Shown here piece after piece: positions 6,236 through 13,720 of a stretch of DNA of 14,153 nucleotides (positions within the stretch are counted from its first letter, which is position 1; every line of letters starts with the position of its first letter). The DNA is taken from the NCBI GenBank assembly GCA_964502135.1, contig CAZCUO010000137.1:1-14153 (forward strand), given 5' to 3'. A model generated the notes under the pieces. The model was not told the DNA's origin and ran no database searches. It was given only the letters and a program-made list of their open reading frames with translations. This stretch comes from JAMWDI01 sp964502135 (lineage in GTDB: Bacteria > Ratteibacteria > UBA8468 > B48-G9 > JAFGKM01). The position numbers and the translations under genes are program-made.

Positions 6236-7306
6236 TTATATCTCTTTTACAAATTTTGCTATTAAATCACCTACTTGGCTTGTTGATAATCCCATCTTCC
6301 CTGCTTCAAGTGATTTTACATAACCTTCTGATAATGCCTTTATAATTGCTTCTTCAATTTTCTTTCCTGCTTCCTTCTCTCCAATTACTTCAAGCATCAT
6401 ACTTCCAGCCAAAATTGTAGCAAGTGGACAAGCAATATTTTTGCCAGCATATTTTGGTGCAGAGCCATGAATTGGTTCAAACATACTTACCCCTTCAGGA
6501 TTTATATTTGCACCAGCCGCAATCCCAAGTCCTCCTTGAGTTATTGCTCCAAGGTCTGTTATAATATCTCCAAACATATTATTTGTCACAATTACATCAA
6601 ACCATTCTGGATTTTTAACCATCCACATACAAGTAGCATCAACAAAAGCAAAGTCAAGTTTAATGTCTTGAAATTCTTTCCATACTTCATTGGCTACTCT
6701 TCTCCATAAATCACCTTCAAAGGTTAAAACATTTGCCTTGTCAACGACCGTAAGTGATTTCTTTTTATTTCTTTCTCTGGCAAGTTTAAATGCATATTTT
6801 ATACATCTTTCAATTCCTTTTCTTGTATTTATTGATAGTTGAATTGCAATTTCATCTTTTGTACCTTTTTTAAAATTTCCTCCAATCCCACAATAAAGTC
6901 CCTCAGTATTTTCCCTTACAACAACATAATCAATGTCTTCTGGGCATTTATTTTTTAATGGGCACTCAACACCTGGATATAACTTCACAGGTCTTAAGTT
7001 TATATACTGATCAAGTTCAAATCTTATTTTAAGTAATATACCTTTTTCAAGTATTCCTGGAGGCACTTCTGGATGTCCCACTGCTCCAAGATAAATCGCA
7101 TCAAGTTTCTTAAATTCTTCAATTGCACTATCAGGAAGTGTTTCTCCAGTTTTTAGATATCTTTCTCCACCAAAATCATATTCAATAAATTCAATTTCAA
7201 AATTAAATCTTTCACTTACTGCCTTTAATACTTTAACTCCTTCTCTAACAATTTCAGGACCAATTCCATCACCAGGTATAAGGCCTATTTTATATTTTTT
7301 ACCCAT
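6236..7306 (-). CDS. leuB: 3-isopropylmalate dehydrogenase (beta-decarboxylating dehydrogenase family)
   Basis: The 356-residue NAD-dependent oxidative decarboxylase converts 3-isopropylmalate to 2-oxoisocaproate. Landmarks are IPGDGIGPEIV near 10-20, the substrate arginines Arg95 (KIRFELD), Arg105 (NLRP) and Arg131 (VVRENTEG), Lys190 in VVDKANV, and the metal aspartates Asp223, Asp247 and Asp251 around NMFGDIITDLGA. FEPIHGSAPKYAG at 276-288 begins the NAD-binding loop. The RFELDQYINLRP and TQGGLGIAAGANINP segments resemble the branch shared with tartrate/D-malate dehydrogenases and used as LeuB in many deep-branching bacteria. The presence of leuA, leuC and leuD in the same array supports LeuB. 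An AAGGGGAAAAA ribosome-binding site precedes the ATG. There are 12 bases to the gene before and 46 to the rbfA start. Confidence 0.87.
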   Translation of the reverse strand: MGKKYKIGLIPGDGIGPEIVREGVKVLKAVSERFNFEIEFIEYDFGGERYLKTGETLPDSAIEEFKKLDAIYLGAVGHPEVPPGILEKGILLKIRFELDQYINLRPVKLYPGVECPLKNKCPEDIDYVVVRENTEGLYCGIGGNFKKGTKDEIAIQLSINTRKGIERCIKYAFKLARERNKKKSLTVVDKANVLTFEGDLWRRVANEVWKEFQDIKLDFAFVDATCMWMVKNPEWFDVIVTNNMFGDIITDLGAITQGGLGIAAGANINPEGVSMFEPIHGSAPKYAGKNIACPLATILAGSMMLEVIGEKEAGKKIEEAIIKALSEGYVKSLEAGKMGLSTSQVGDLIAKFVKEI

Positions 7307-7318
7307 TTTTTCCCCTTT

Positions 7319-8602
7319 TTACATTACAAGGTTTTTATAATGTTCTGAAATTTCAAAAATTCCACCACTTAAATTATAAAATTCTTCATCAAGATTAAAA
7401 ATACCATTTTTAGGTTTAACCCACATTTTATTATAAAATGGATGATATTTTAACATAATTTCCCAGTTTTTGTAATATTGAAATCCATTTGATTCAACAA
7501 TTGGTATTTTTAATTCAGGAAATGTTTTTATTCCGGATGAAAAAATTTTATTCCATTCAACAAGAATAGGTATAACAGTTAAGTCAGCGCAGAAATAATC
7601 CATTTTTCTTTTCTCGGCTTCGTTCAATATTTTTAAAGTCATACTTAATGTTTTTGCTATTGGTTTTAACGCAACTCCTTTATATCCCATTTGACTCCTT
7701 TCAATAACATTTTTATCTGTATGAGCACTTTCATCAGCAACAATTCTTACTGGTAAATCATTTACATCTATTTCAAGTTCCTCAGGAAATGGTTCTTCAA
7801 TGATAATAACTTGGTCAAGTGCGCCAATTTTATCAATAAAATCAATAAGTTTTTTTAACCTATCCTTTGAATCATATCTTCCATTTGCATCAAAATAATA
7901 TGGTAATTTTCCATTTTTAGTAAAAGGAGTATAATAATTTTTAAATTTTTCATGGATGCTTTTAATTCTTTCCATATCCCATTTTAACATTTTTTCCCTA
8001 TCTCCATCTCCTTCAGGGTCAGAACCAATTTTAATTTTTAAAACAAAAAATCCCTCATTTATCATTTTTTCTATTTCCTCAATTGATACAGCATATGAAA
8101 TTAAAGGAATACAAGCAATTTTTTCATGTCTGTATTTAAAATATTTTCTATATTCTTCAGGTAACATTTCAAAAAAGTTTAACTTATTATTTTCCTTTGC
8201 ATATAATATCCATAAAGCATTATCAACTGCAACTAGTGAATTTAATGTGAAAGTTTCTCTTAAATCGTTTCTTCCGGTAATTTTTTTCGCAAAATTATGA
8301 ACAAGAGGAAAAATTTCTTCAAGTGTTTTTACAGGATTTTCTATTTTTTTACCTTTTAAAAGTTTTAAAGCAAATTGGGTAGTTGCAAACATTAAAGCAT
8401 TTCCACCTGCTTCGCTATTTTCAGAAAAAACATTACTCTCTGACCATAAAACACTTTGAGTACCAATACCAATTGAATAATTATCTTTACTTTTTAAATA
8501 AACAACTACTTGCCATGCACCATTTAAAAATTTTCCTTTGAATCCAAGAGGTTTTTTGAATTTTTCTATTTCAAAGTTTAAATTAGTTTCAATTATTTTC
8601 AT
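7319..8602 (-). CDS. Enolase-superfamily (mandelate racemase / muconate lactonizing enzyme-like) protein
   Basis: The 427-residue protein retains the whole active-site set of this superfamily, which abstracts a proton alpha to a carboxylate. K189-x-K191 is in VLKIKIG, the three metal ligands are Asp238 (FDANGRY), Glu269 (IIIEEPF) and Asp290 (VADESAH), and Lys313 is in ALKPIAKTLS. Having a Lys on each face of the barrel suits an epimerase/racemase or a syn-lyase, but the substrate cannot be read from sequence. The spacer of about 45 residues between KIKIG and FDANG is longer than in dipeptide epimerases. I recall similar unassigned proteins in Planctomycetes and Lentisphaerae. An in-frame TTG at 8611 is possible; ATG at 8602 is preferred. 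It overlaps the leuD end by 14 bases and precedes leuB, an unexpected position. Confidence 0.85.
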   Translation of the reverse strand: MKIIETNLNFEIEKFKKPLGFKGKFLNGAWQVVVYLKSKDNYSIGIGTQSVLWSESNVFSENSEAGGNALMFATTQFALKLLKGKKIENPVKTLEEIFPLVHNFAKKITGRNDLRETFTLNSLVAVDNALWILYAKENNKLNFFEMLPEEYRKYFKYRHEKIACIPLISYAVSIEEIEKMINEGFFVLKIKIGSDPEGDGDREKMLKWDMERIKSIHEKFKNYYTPFTKNGKLPYYFDANGRYDSKDRLKKLIDFIDKIGALDQVIIIEEPFPEELEIDVNDLPVRIVADESAHTDKNVIERSQMGYKGVALKPIAKTLSMTLKILNEAEKRKMDYFCADLTVIPILVEWNKIFSSGIKTFPELKIPIVESNGFQYYKNWEIMLKYHPFYNKMWVKPKNGIFNLDEEFYNLSGGIFEISEHYKNLVM

Positions 8603-9092
8603 TTTTTTCAATAATTTTTTTGGCGAGTGACATTAACCCACCCGTGTTTATTATATTTTGTAAAAATTCAGGATATTTTTGAAATTTATAATTTTTACCT
8701 GTATTAATATTTTTTATAATTCCATTTTCAAAATCAATTTCAAGTTCATCTCCTTCATTTATTTCATCTACCTCTTTAATTTCAATTAAAGGAAGTCCTA
8801 TATTTATTGAGTTTCTGAAAAATATTCTTGCGAAACTTTTAGCAATTACAACTGAAATTCCACAACCTTTAATTGAAACAGGTGCATGTTCTCTACTACT
8901 CCCACACCCAAAATTTTCTCCTGCAACAATTATATCTCCCTTTTTAACTTTTTTTGAAAATTCAGGTCTTATTGTTTCAAAACAATGAGATGCAAGTTCT
9001 TCTTCATTAGTTGTATTTAAATATCTTGCTGCAATTATATCATCTGTATTTATATGGTCCCCAAATTTCCACACTTTTCCTTTTGTTTTCAT
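8589..9092 (-). CDS. leuD: 3-isopropylmalate dehydratase small subunit
   Basis: The 167-residue swivel-domain subunit pairs with LeuC to isomerise 2-isopropylmalate to 3-isopropylmalate. KFGDHINTDDIIAARYL near 9-25 and the substrate loop GENFGCGSSREHAP at 58-71 are diagnostic. It is the short, archaeal/thermophile-like version (about 160-170 residues) rather than the roughly 200-residue E. coli form, matching the short LeuC here. An AAAGGTG ribosome-binding site lies four bases before the ATG. It is separated from its partner leuC by a URO-D-like gene, which is unusual because leuC and leuD are normally adjacent. Its end overlaps the enolase-superfamily gene. Confidence 0.93.
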   Translation of the reverse strand: MKTKGKVWKFGDHINTDDIIAARYLNTTNEEELASHCFETIRPEFSKKVKKGDIIVAGENFGCGSSREHAPVSIKGCGISVVIAKSFARIFFRNSINIGLPLIEIKEVDEINEGDELEIDFENGIIKNINTGKNYKFQKYPEFLQNIINTGGLMSLAKKIIEKNENN

Positions 9093-9105
9093 TTTTCACC
9101 TTTTT

Positions 9106-10119
9106 TCAACACCATAATTTACAATATTTTTCCATTGACTTTATTATTTGTCCTATATTTTCCACTGGAGTTTTAGGATATGCACCATATATAAGTAAAA
9201 GCCCTCCTTTTTCCGAACCAAGTTTTTCAATACATTTTTTTATATGTTTATCTATATCTTCAAGTTTACCAAAAACTGTTATTTTCTGTCTATCTATGTC
9301 AAGGTCAATAGCCACTTCCCCTTTTGCAAGTTTTTCAATATTATCTAAACCATTTACAAGGTCTTGGAGATTTAAAACTGTAACACCTACTTCAATAAGA
9401 TCTGGAATAATGTCAACAATATATCCATCTGTATGCAAATAAACTTCAATATTCTTTCTTCTGCATATAGAAAATAGGGTTTCATATGATGGTTTTATTA
9501 ATTGTCTCCAGATTTCCGGATTCATTGGGAGTGAATTTTGATGTCCAAGGTCATCTGCAAAATAAATAATGTCAGGTTCAAATTCAACAAGTTTTTTTAT
9601 AACAACTTTCCAGTATTCAGTTAAAATTTCTATAAGTTTTTTTAATCTTGGTTCTTTCATTCCAATATCAATCATCAAATTTTCAAATCCTCTTAAATAT
9701 GTAAGTCGTAAATAAAAGAAACCATGCTCAATACCTGCACCTGAAATTAAACCTTCCCTTTTTTCTTTTTCTATTCTCCTTTTTTCTTCTTCCCAATTTC
9801 TATTTTTTAATGGATTCGGTGGAATATATGAATCAAAAAAATCCCATGATGAAAGAGGATGTTTTACTACCTGACCATCAAGATAATCACCTGGATAATG
9901 CCATAAGCAACCCCAAGCATCTTCTTTAAAATTTTCTTTTTCTCTTTCTTGATTTTTACTAACACCTATTTCAATATTTTTATATTCCTTTTTTATATTT
10001 TCAAAATATTCAACATTTTCATCCCATATTTTACCATTAATTGAAACCCTACAAGGAACAAATCCACATCCTTCTCTTCTAATTATTTTTAGGAAATTTT
10101 CTTTCTTTTTCCAGTCCAT
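9106..10119 (-). CDS. Uroporphyrinogen-decarboxylase-like protein inserted between leuC and leuD
   Basis: From the ATG at 10119 the protein has 337 residues of URO-D/MtaA-type barrel. Features are FLKIIRREG at the N-terminus, DIIYFADDLGHQNSLPMNPE near 183-202, LIKPSYETLFSICRRKN, then VYLHTDGYIVDIIPDLIEVG near 226-245 and a GEVAIDLDIDRQKI strand. HemE substrate arginines are absent. The zinc motif of methyltransferases (His-x-Cys) is replaced by His229-Thr-Asp231. The reaction is unknown. An ATG at 10140 with AAAGG six bases upstream would add seven residues; I chose 10119 because it begins the conserved helix directly. Either start lies inside the leuC end (31 or 52 bases overlap), so the gene is coupled to leuC. 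It is clearly a different subfamily from the URO-D-like protein at 1608-2687. Confidence 0.82.
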   Translation of the reverse strand: MDWKKKENFLKIIRREGCGFVPCRVSINGKIWDENVEYFENIKKEYKNIEIGVSKNQEREKENFKEDAWGCLWHYPGDYLDGQVVKHPLSSWDFFDSYIPPNPLKNRNWEEEKRRIEKEKREGLISGAGIEHGFFYLRLTYLRGFENLMIDIGMKEPRLKKLIEILTEYWKVVIKKLVEFEPDIIYFADDLGHQNSLPMNPEIWRQLIKPSYETLFSICRRKNIEVYLHTDGYIVDIIPDLIEVGVTVLNLQDLVNGLDNIEKLAKGEVAIDLDIDRQKITVFGKLEDIDKHIKKCIEKLGSEKGGLLLIYGAYPKTPVENIGQIIKSMEKYCKLWC

Positions 10120-11375
10120 TTTATCTCTTCTGGATGACATATTCTACCTTTTATACTGCTTGCTGCTGCCACTTCTGGATTTGAGAGATACACATAACTT
10201 TCAGGATGTCCCATTCTTCCTATAAAATTTCTATTTGTTGTTGCTATTGCTATTTCACCTTTTGCAAGAACTCCCATATGTCCACCCAGACAAGGTCCAC
10301 ATGTTGGAGGAGAAATTACACAACCTGCTTCAATAAATACATCAATTAATCCCTCTTTTAATGCCATTTTGTAAACCCTTTGTGTTGCTGGAATTATAAT
10401 ACACCTTACCTCAGGATGAACTTTTTGGCCTTTTAATATTTTTGCTGCTTTCCTTAAATCGCTTATCCTTCCATTTGTACAGGAACCAATAACAACTTGA
10501 TCAATTTTAACATTTTCATATTCCCTTACACTCTTTGAATTACTTGGAAGGTGAGGAGCAGCAACTTGTGGCTCAATTTTGCTAACATCTATTTCAATTA
10601 TTCTTTCATAATCATTTTCACTATCTGTTTTTAAATTTCCATCAATTTTAATGTCTTTTCCTATTTCTTTAAAGTATTCTTCAGTAATTTTATCTGGTTT
10701 TATTATTCCATTTTTTGCTCCAGCCTCTATTGCCATATTACAAATTGTGAATCTATCATCAATTGGTAAATTTTCAATAATAGGGCCAGTAAATTCCATA
10801 CTCTTATAATTCGCTCCATCAACACCAATCTGTCCTATTGTATAAAGAATTAAATCCTTACCACCGACATAATCATTTAATTTCCCATAATAATAAAATT
10901 TAATTGTTGAAGGGACTTTAAACCATAATTTTCCTGTAATCATAGCATAAGCAGCATCTGTGCTTCCAACGCCTGTTGAAAAACATCCAACTGCTCCATA
11001 AGTGCAAGTGTGACTATCTGCTCCAATTATAAGTTGTCCTGGTAAAGTTAATCCTTCTTCAGGTAAAAGAGCATGTTCAATTCCTACTTTTCCTATTTCA
11101 TAAAATTTGACTTTATATTTTTTTGAAAACTCCCTTAATTTTTTTACAAGTTCAGCACTTTTTATATCCTTGCATGGAGTAAAATGGTCTGGAACAAGAA
11201 CAATTTTTTCAGGATTAAATACTTTTTTTGCACCAATTTTTTCAAATTCTTCAATAGCAAGAGGTCCTGTTATATCATTTGCAAGTATAAGGTCAACATT
11301 ACATTCAACATATTTCCCTGGAAATATTTCTTTTTCTTTGCAATGAGATAAAAGAATTTTTTGTGAAATGGTCAT
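10089..11375 (-). CDS. leuC: 3-isopropylmalate dehydratase large subunit (aconitase family)
   Basis: The 428-residue iron-sulfur subunit is the archaeal/thermophile-type LeuC. The three [4Fe-4S] cysteines are Cys299 (GSCTNGR), Cys359 and Cys362 (PPTCGPCLGGHMG). Other aconitase marks are LANDITGPLAI near 31-41, VPDHFTPCKD near 61-70, GADSHTCTYGAVG near 117-129 and FIGRMGHPESYVYL near 384-397. This family also contains homoaconitases, but leuA one base upstream and a leuB-like dehydrogenase in the array make leucine synthesis the natural reading. A GGGTACC stretch at the leuA end serves as ribosome-binding site. The last 31 or more bases overlap the URO-D-like gene. Confidence 0.93.
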   Translation of the reverse strand: MTISQKILLSHCKEKEIFPGKYVECNVDLILANDITGPLAIEEFEKIGAKKVFNPEKIVLVPDHFTPCKDIKSAELVKKLREFSKKYKVKFYEIGKVGIEHALLPEEGLTLPGQLIIGADSHTCTYGAVGCFSTGVGSTDAAYAMITGKLWFKVPSTIKFYYYGKLNDYVGGKDLILYTIGQIGVDGANYKSMEFTGPIIENLPIDDRFTICNMAIEAGAKNGIIKPDKITEEYFKEIGKDIKIDGNLKTDSENDYERIIEIDVSKIEPQVAAPHLPSNSKSVREYENVKIDQVVIGSCTNGRISDLRKAAKILKGQKVHPEVRCIIIPATQRVYKMALKEGLIDVFIEAGCVISPPTCGPCLGGHMGVLAKGEIAIATTNRNFIGRMGHPESYVYLSNPEVAAASSIKGRICHPEEIKWTGKRKKIS

Positions 11376-11376
11376 T

Positions 11377-12906
11377 TTAGGTACCCTTTATAACTTTTTT
11401 ACCAAGACTTTTTCTTACAAGATAGAAATTTATTGCGTTTATATATGCTTTTGCACTTGCTTCTATTATATCTGTACTTACACCCTTTCCATAAACAGTA
11501 ATACCGTTGATTTCAAGTGTTACATTTACTTCTCCTTGAGCATCCTTCCCTCCTGTAATAGCGTTAATCTTATATTCTTTTAATATAGGAGAAAGTTTTA
11601 CAATTCTGTCAATTGCTTTATAAAGTGCATCAACTGGTCCATCTCCTCTTGAAGCATCTTCAATTATTTTTTTATCCTTTTTTAAACGGACTGTTGCAGA
11701 TGGAATTGTAGATGAACCTGAAATTATATGAAAATACTCAAGAGTATAAGTAGGTTTAATTGTCATTATTTCTTCTTCAGCGAGTGCAATTAAATCAATA
11801 TCATGTATTTCTTTTTTCTTTTCCGCAAGTTTTTTAAATTTTTCAAATATTACTTCAAATTTCTCATCATCAAATTCAAAACCAAGAATTTTAAGTCTTT
11901 CTTTTAATGCATGTCTCCCTGAATGTTTACCCATAACAAGTTCACTTTCGGGTATCCCAATCATTTTTGGGTCCATAATTTCATATGTAAGACGATGTTT
12001 CAATATTCCATCTTGGTGTATTCCTGCTTCATGTCTAAAAGCATTTTTACCAACAATTGCTTTATTTGGCTGAACCGGTATGCCTGTTAAAGTTGAAACA
12101 AGTCTACTTGTTTTATAAATTTCTTTTGTATTTATATTTGTTTCCACATTATAATAATTTTTTCTAACGATAAGATTCATAACAATTTCTTCAAGTGCAG
12201 CATTTCCAGCTCTCTCTCCAATTCCATTTATTGTGCACTCTACCTGTCTTGCTCCATTCTTAATTGCAGTAAGAGAATTTGCAACTGCAAGACCTAAATC
12301 ATTATGGCAGTGAACACTAATAATAATATTCTCTGGTAATCTTTCTCTTAAAAATTTAATAAGTCTTCCAAATTCATCAGGAGTTGCATATCCAACAGTA
12401 TCTGGAATATTTATTGTTTTTGCCCCTTCATCTATAACTGCTTGACACACTTCAAGTAAAAAATCCGGTTCTGTTCTGGAAGCATCTTCTGGTGAAAATT
12501 CAATATCATCAATAAATTTTTTTGCATATCTTACTTTTTCTTTTGCAATTTTAACTATCTCACTTTTTGCCTTTTTTAGTTTATATTTTCTATGTATTTC
12601 ACTTGTTGCAAGAAATAAATGAAGCCGAGGTTTTTTTGATTTTTCAAGAGATTTTAAAGCAACATTGATGTCTTCATCTTTACACCTTGCTAATGCGCAG
12701 ACAATTGAATTTTTAATATTTTCCCCAATAATTTTAACTGCTTTTGCATCGTCTGGGCTGGAAATAGGAAAACCTGCTTCAATGATGTCAACCCCAAGTT
12801 TTTCAAGTTGTAAAGCAATTTTCAATTTTTCATCACTTGTTAAACTTGCTCCAGGAGATTGTTCACCATCCCTTAAAGTTGTGTCAAAAATTAAAACTTT
12901 TTCCAT
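11377..12906 (-). CDS. leuA: 2-isopropylmalate synthase
   Basis: The 509-residue enzyme condenses acetyl-CoA with 2-oxoisovalerate, the committed step to leucine. The DRE-TIM barrel carries FDTTLRDGEQSPG at 7-19 (Arg12, Asp13), the metal ligands His199 and His201 in VHCHNDLG, and Asn235 in GERAGNAA. NAFRHEAGIHQDGILK follows in the linker and favours LeuA over citramalate or homocitrate synthases. A complete C-terminal LeuA dimer domain (from about 380) with GKGVSTDIIEASAKAYINAINFYL is present, so leucine feedback inhibition is likely. An AAAGGT ribosome-binding site precedes the ATG. It is the first gene of the array, with leuC starting one base after its stop. The upstream 84 bases are shared with a divergent gene and hold no leucine-rich leader peptide. 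Confidence 0.95.
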   Translation of the reverse strand: MEKVLIFDTTLRDGEQSPGASLTSDEKLKIALQLEKLGVDIIEAGFPISSPDDAKAVKIIGENIKNSIVCALARCKDEDINVALKSLEKSKKPRLHLFLATSEIHRKYKLKKAKSEIVKIAKEKVRYAKKFIDDIEFSPEDASRTEPDFLLEVCQAVIDEGAKTINIPDTVGYATPDEFGRLIKFLRERLPENIIISVHCHNDLGLAVANSLTAIKNGARQVECTINGIGERAGNAALEEIVMNLIVRKNYYNVETNINTKEIYKTSRLVSTLTGIPVQPNKAIVGKNAFRHEAGIHQDGILKHRLTYEIMDPKMIGIPESELVMGKHSGRHALKERLKILGFEFDDEKFEVIFEKFKKLAEKKKEIHDIDLIALAEEEIMTIKPTYTLEYFHIISGSSTIPSATVRLKKDKKIIEDASRGDGPVDALYKAIDRIVKLSPILKEYKINAITGGKDAQGEVNVTLEINGITVYGKGVSTDIIEASAKAYINAINFYLVRKSLGKKVIKGT

Positions 12907-12924
12907 TTTTTACCTTTTTCAATT

Positions 12925-12933
12925 ATTTTACCA
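12925..12933 (-). promoter_or_regulatory. Possible extended -10 promoter element for the leu operon
   Basis: On the minus strand TGGTAAAAT (12933-12925) fits an extended -10 (TGn plus TAAAAT). It would start transcription about 12 bases before the leuA ATG, a very short leader. No good -35 hexamer lies 16-18 bases upstream, so support is weak. Confidence 0.3.
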
Positions 12934-12939
12934 TAAATA

Positions 12940-12968
12940 TTGAAAAGAAAAAGAGGATTTATTATAAT
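12940..12968 (+). promoter_or_regulatory. Sigma-70-type promoter for the predicted lipoprotein gene
   Basis: TTGAAA (12940-12945) and a perfect TATAAT (12963-12968) are separated by exactly 17 bases. Transcription should start near 12975, just before the AAGGGAG ribosome-binding site (12978-12984) and the ATG at 12991. The promoter is divergent from leuA in a gap of only 84 bases. Confidence 0.7.
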
Positions 12969-12990
12969 TTAAATAATAAGGGAGTTTAAA

Positions 12991-13608
12991 ATGAAAATAA
13001 AATTAATTTATTTAAGTTCATTTTTACTCCTCACCTGTTGTGCAAAAAACAAAGAAGTTAAAATACCTATGACTCAAGAAGAAATTAAAGAGGCAATAAT
13101 ATATGGAGAAAAAAATGCATCATTGACATTTACAGAATTTACTGAAAAATGGACTATTGATTATGGATATGAACAAGGGAAAGGCAAAGCAACATTGATA
13201 ACTCCCTTTTTAAGAGTAGCGCTTCTTGCAAAAAATGCAAAAGAAAAAGGACAAAAACTTGACATGAAAATTGTTAATCTTGCTTTAAAAGATATGTCTG
13301 ATAAAATTATTTTTAGAATTACTATTTATGGTGACTATCCTACATTTGGAAAAACAGCAAAGTTTTACTTAGAATATAATGGCAAAAAAATAAACCCTAT
13401 TTCTTCATATACATCTTTATACTCTCAATTTGCAAGGGATTATACACATATATCTGAAGGAGAAGTAAAATTTTCAAATAAAGAGATACCTAAAAATGCA
13501 AAAGTTAAACTTGTCGTCTCTTACTTCCCATTTGAATTTGAAATTAAGAAAGAAAAACCTAAAGAGACAATCTGTACTTTTGAATTTGATTTAAGTAAAT
13601 ATAAATAA
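12991..13608 (+). CDS. Predicted lipoprotein of unknown function
   Basis: The 205-residue product begins with a lipoprotein-type signal: MKIK, then hydrophobic LIYLSSFLLLT, then Cys16-Cys17 followed by AKNKE. The lipobox LLTC or LTCC is slightly off the consensus. The remainder is soluble, with a helical segment near 27-42 (MTQEEIKEAIIYGEK) followed by beta-rich sequence: FRVTIYGDYP-like strands near 108-118, TAKFYLEYNGKKI near 121-133 and VKLVVSYFPFEFEI near 167-180. This suggests a periplasmic beta-sandwich. I recognise no family. It is transcribed alone from its own promoter with a good AAGGGAG ribosome-binding site, divergent from leuA. A tandem repeat follows its stop immediately. Confidence 0.7.
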   Translation: MKIKLIYLSSFLLLTCCAKNKEVKIPMTQEEIKEAIIYGEKNASLTFTEFTEKWTIDYGYEQGKGKATLITPFLRVALLAKNAKEKGQKLDMKIVNLALKDMSDKIIFRITIYGDYPTFGKTAKFYLEYNGKKINPISSYTSLYSQFARDYTHISEGEVKFSNKEIPKNAKVKLVVSYFPFEFEIKKEKPKETICTFEFDLSKYK

Positions 13609-13720
13609 CCCCTTTATTAACCTACGAAGTTCCCAAGTCTTTGTTGGTCAATGATTTAGTATAAAAGGACCCTTTTGTGAACATCGGAAGTTCCCAAGTG
13701 ATTGTTGGTCAAGGAGTTAG
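13609..13720. repeat. Two direct copies of a ~51-base intergenic repeat
   Basis: Copy 1 (13609-13659) and copy 2 (13670-13720) are offset by 61 bases and separated by TATAAAAGGA. The best-conserved core, GAAGTTCCCAAGT then two variable bases then TTGTTGGTCAA, runs at 13626-13651 and 13687-13712. Over the 34 bases from GAAG to TTAG, 30 agree; the preceding 17 agree at about 11. Within each copy CCAA and TTGG could pair around a 7-base loop, and both variable bases lie in that loop. The repeat fills the whole space between the lipoprotein stop and the convergent membrane-protein gene, whose stop lies inside copy 2. I saw no further copies in the window. Its nature is unknown: a dispersed intergenic element, a terminator-like structure or a protein-binding site are possible. 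Confidence 0.7.

Noticed and set aside
13661..13677. AAAAGG/CCTTTT inverted repeat between the two repeat copies as a bidirectional terminator
   Set aside because: The full pairing leaves a two-base loop, or five pairs with a four-base loop, with no T-tract after it; too weak to call.
13626..13720. CRISPR array reading of the two repeats (34-base repeat, 27-base gap)
   Set aside because: Only two copies exist, they differ at four positions in the core, similarity extends into the supposed spacer, and no cas genes are in the window.
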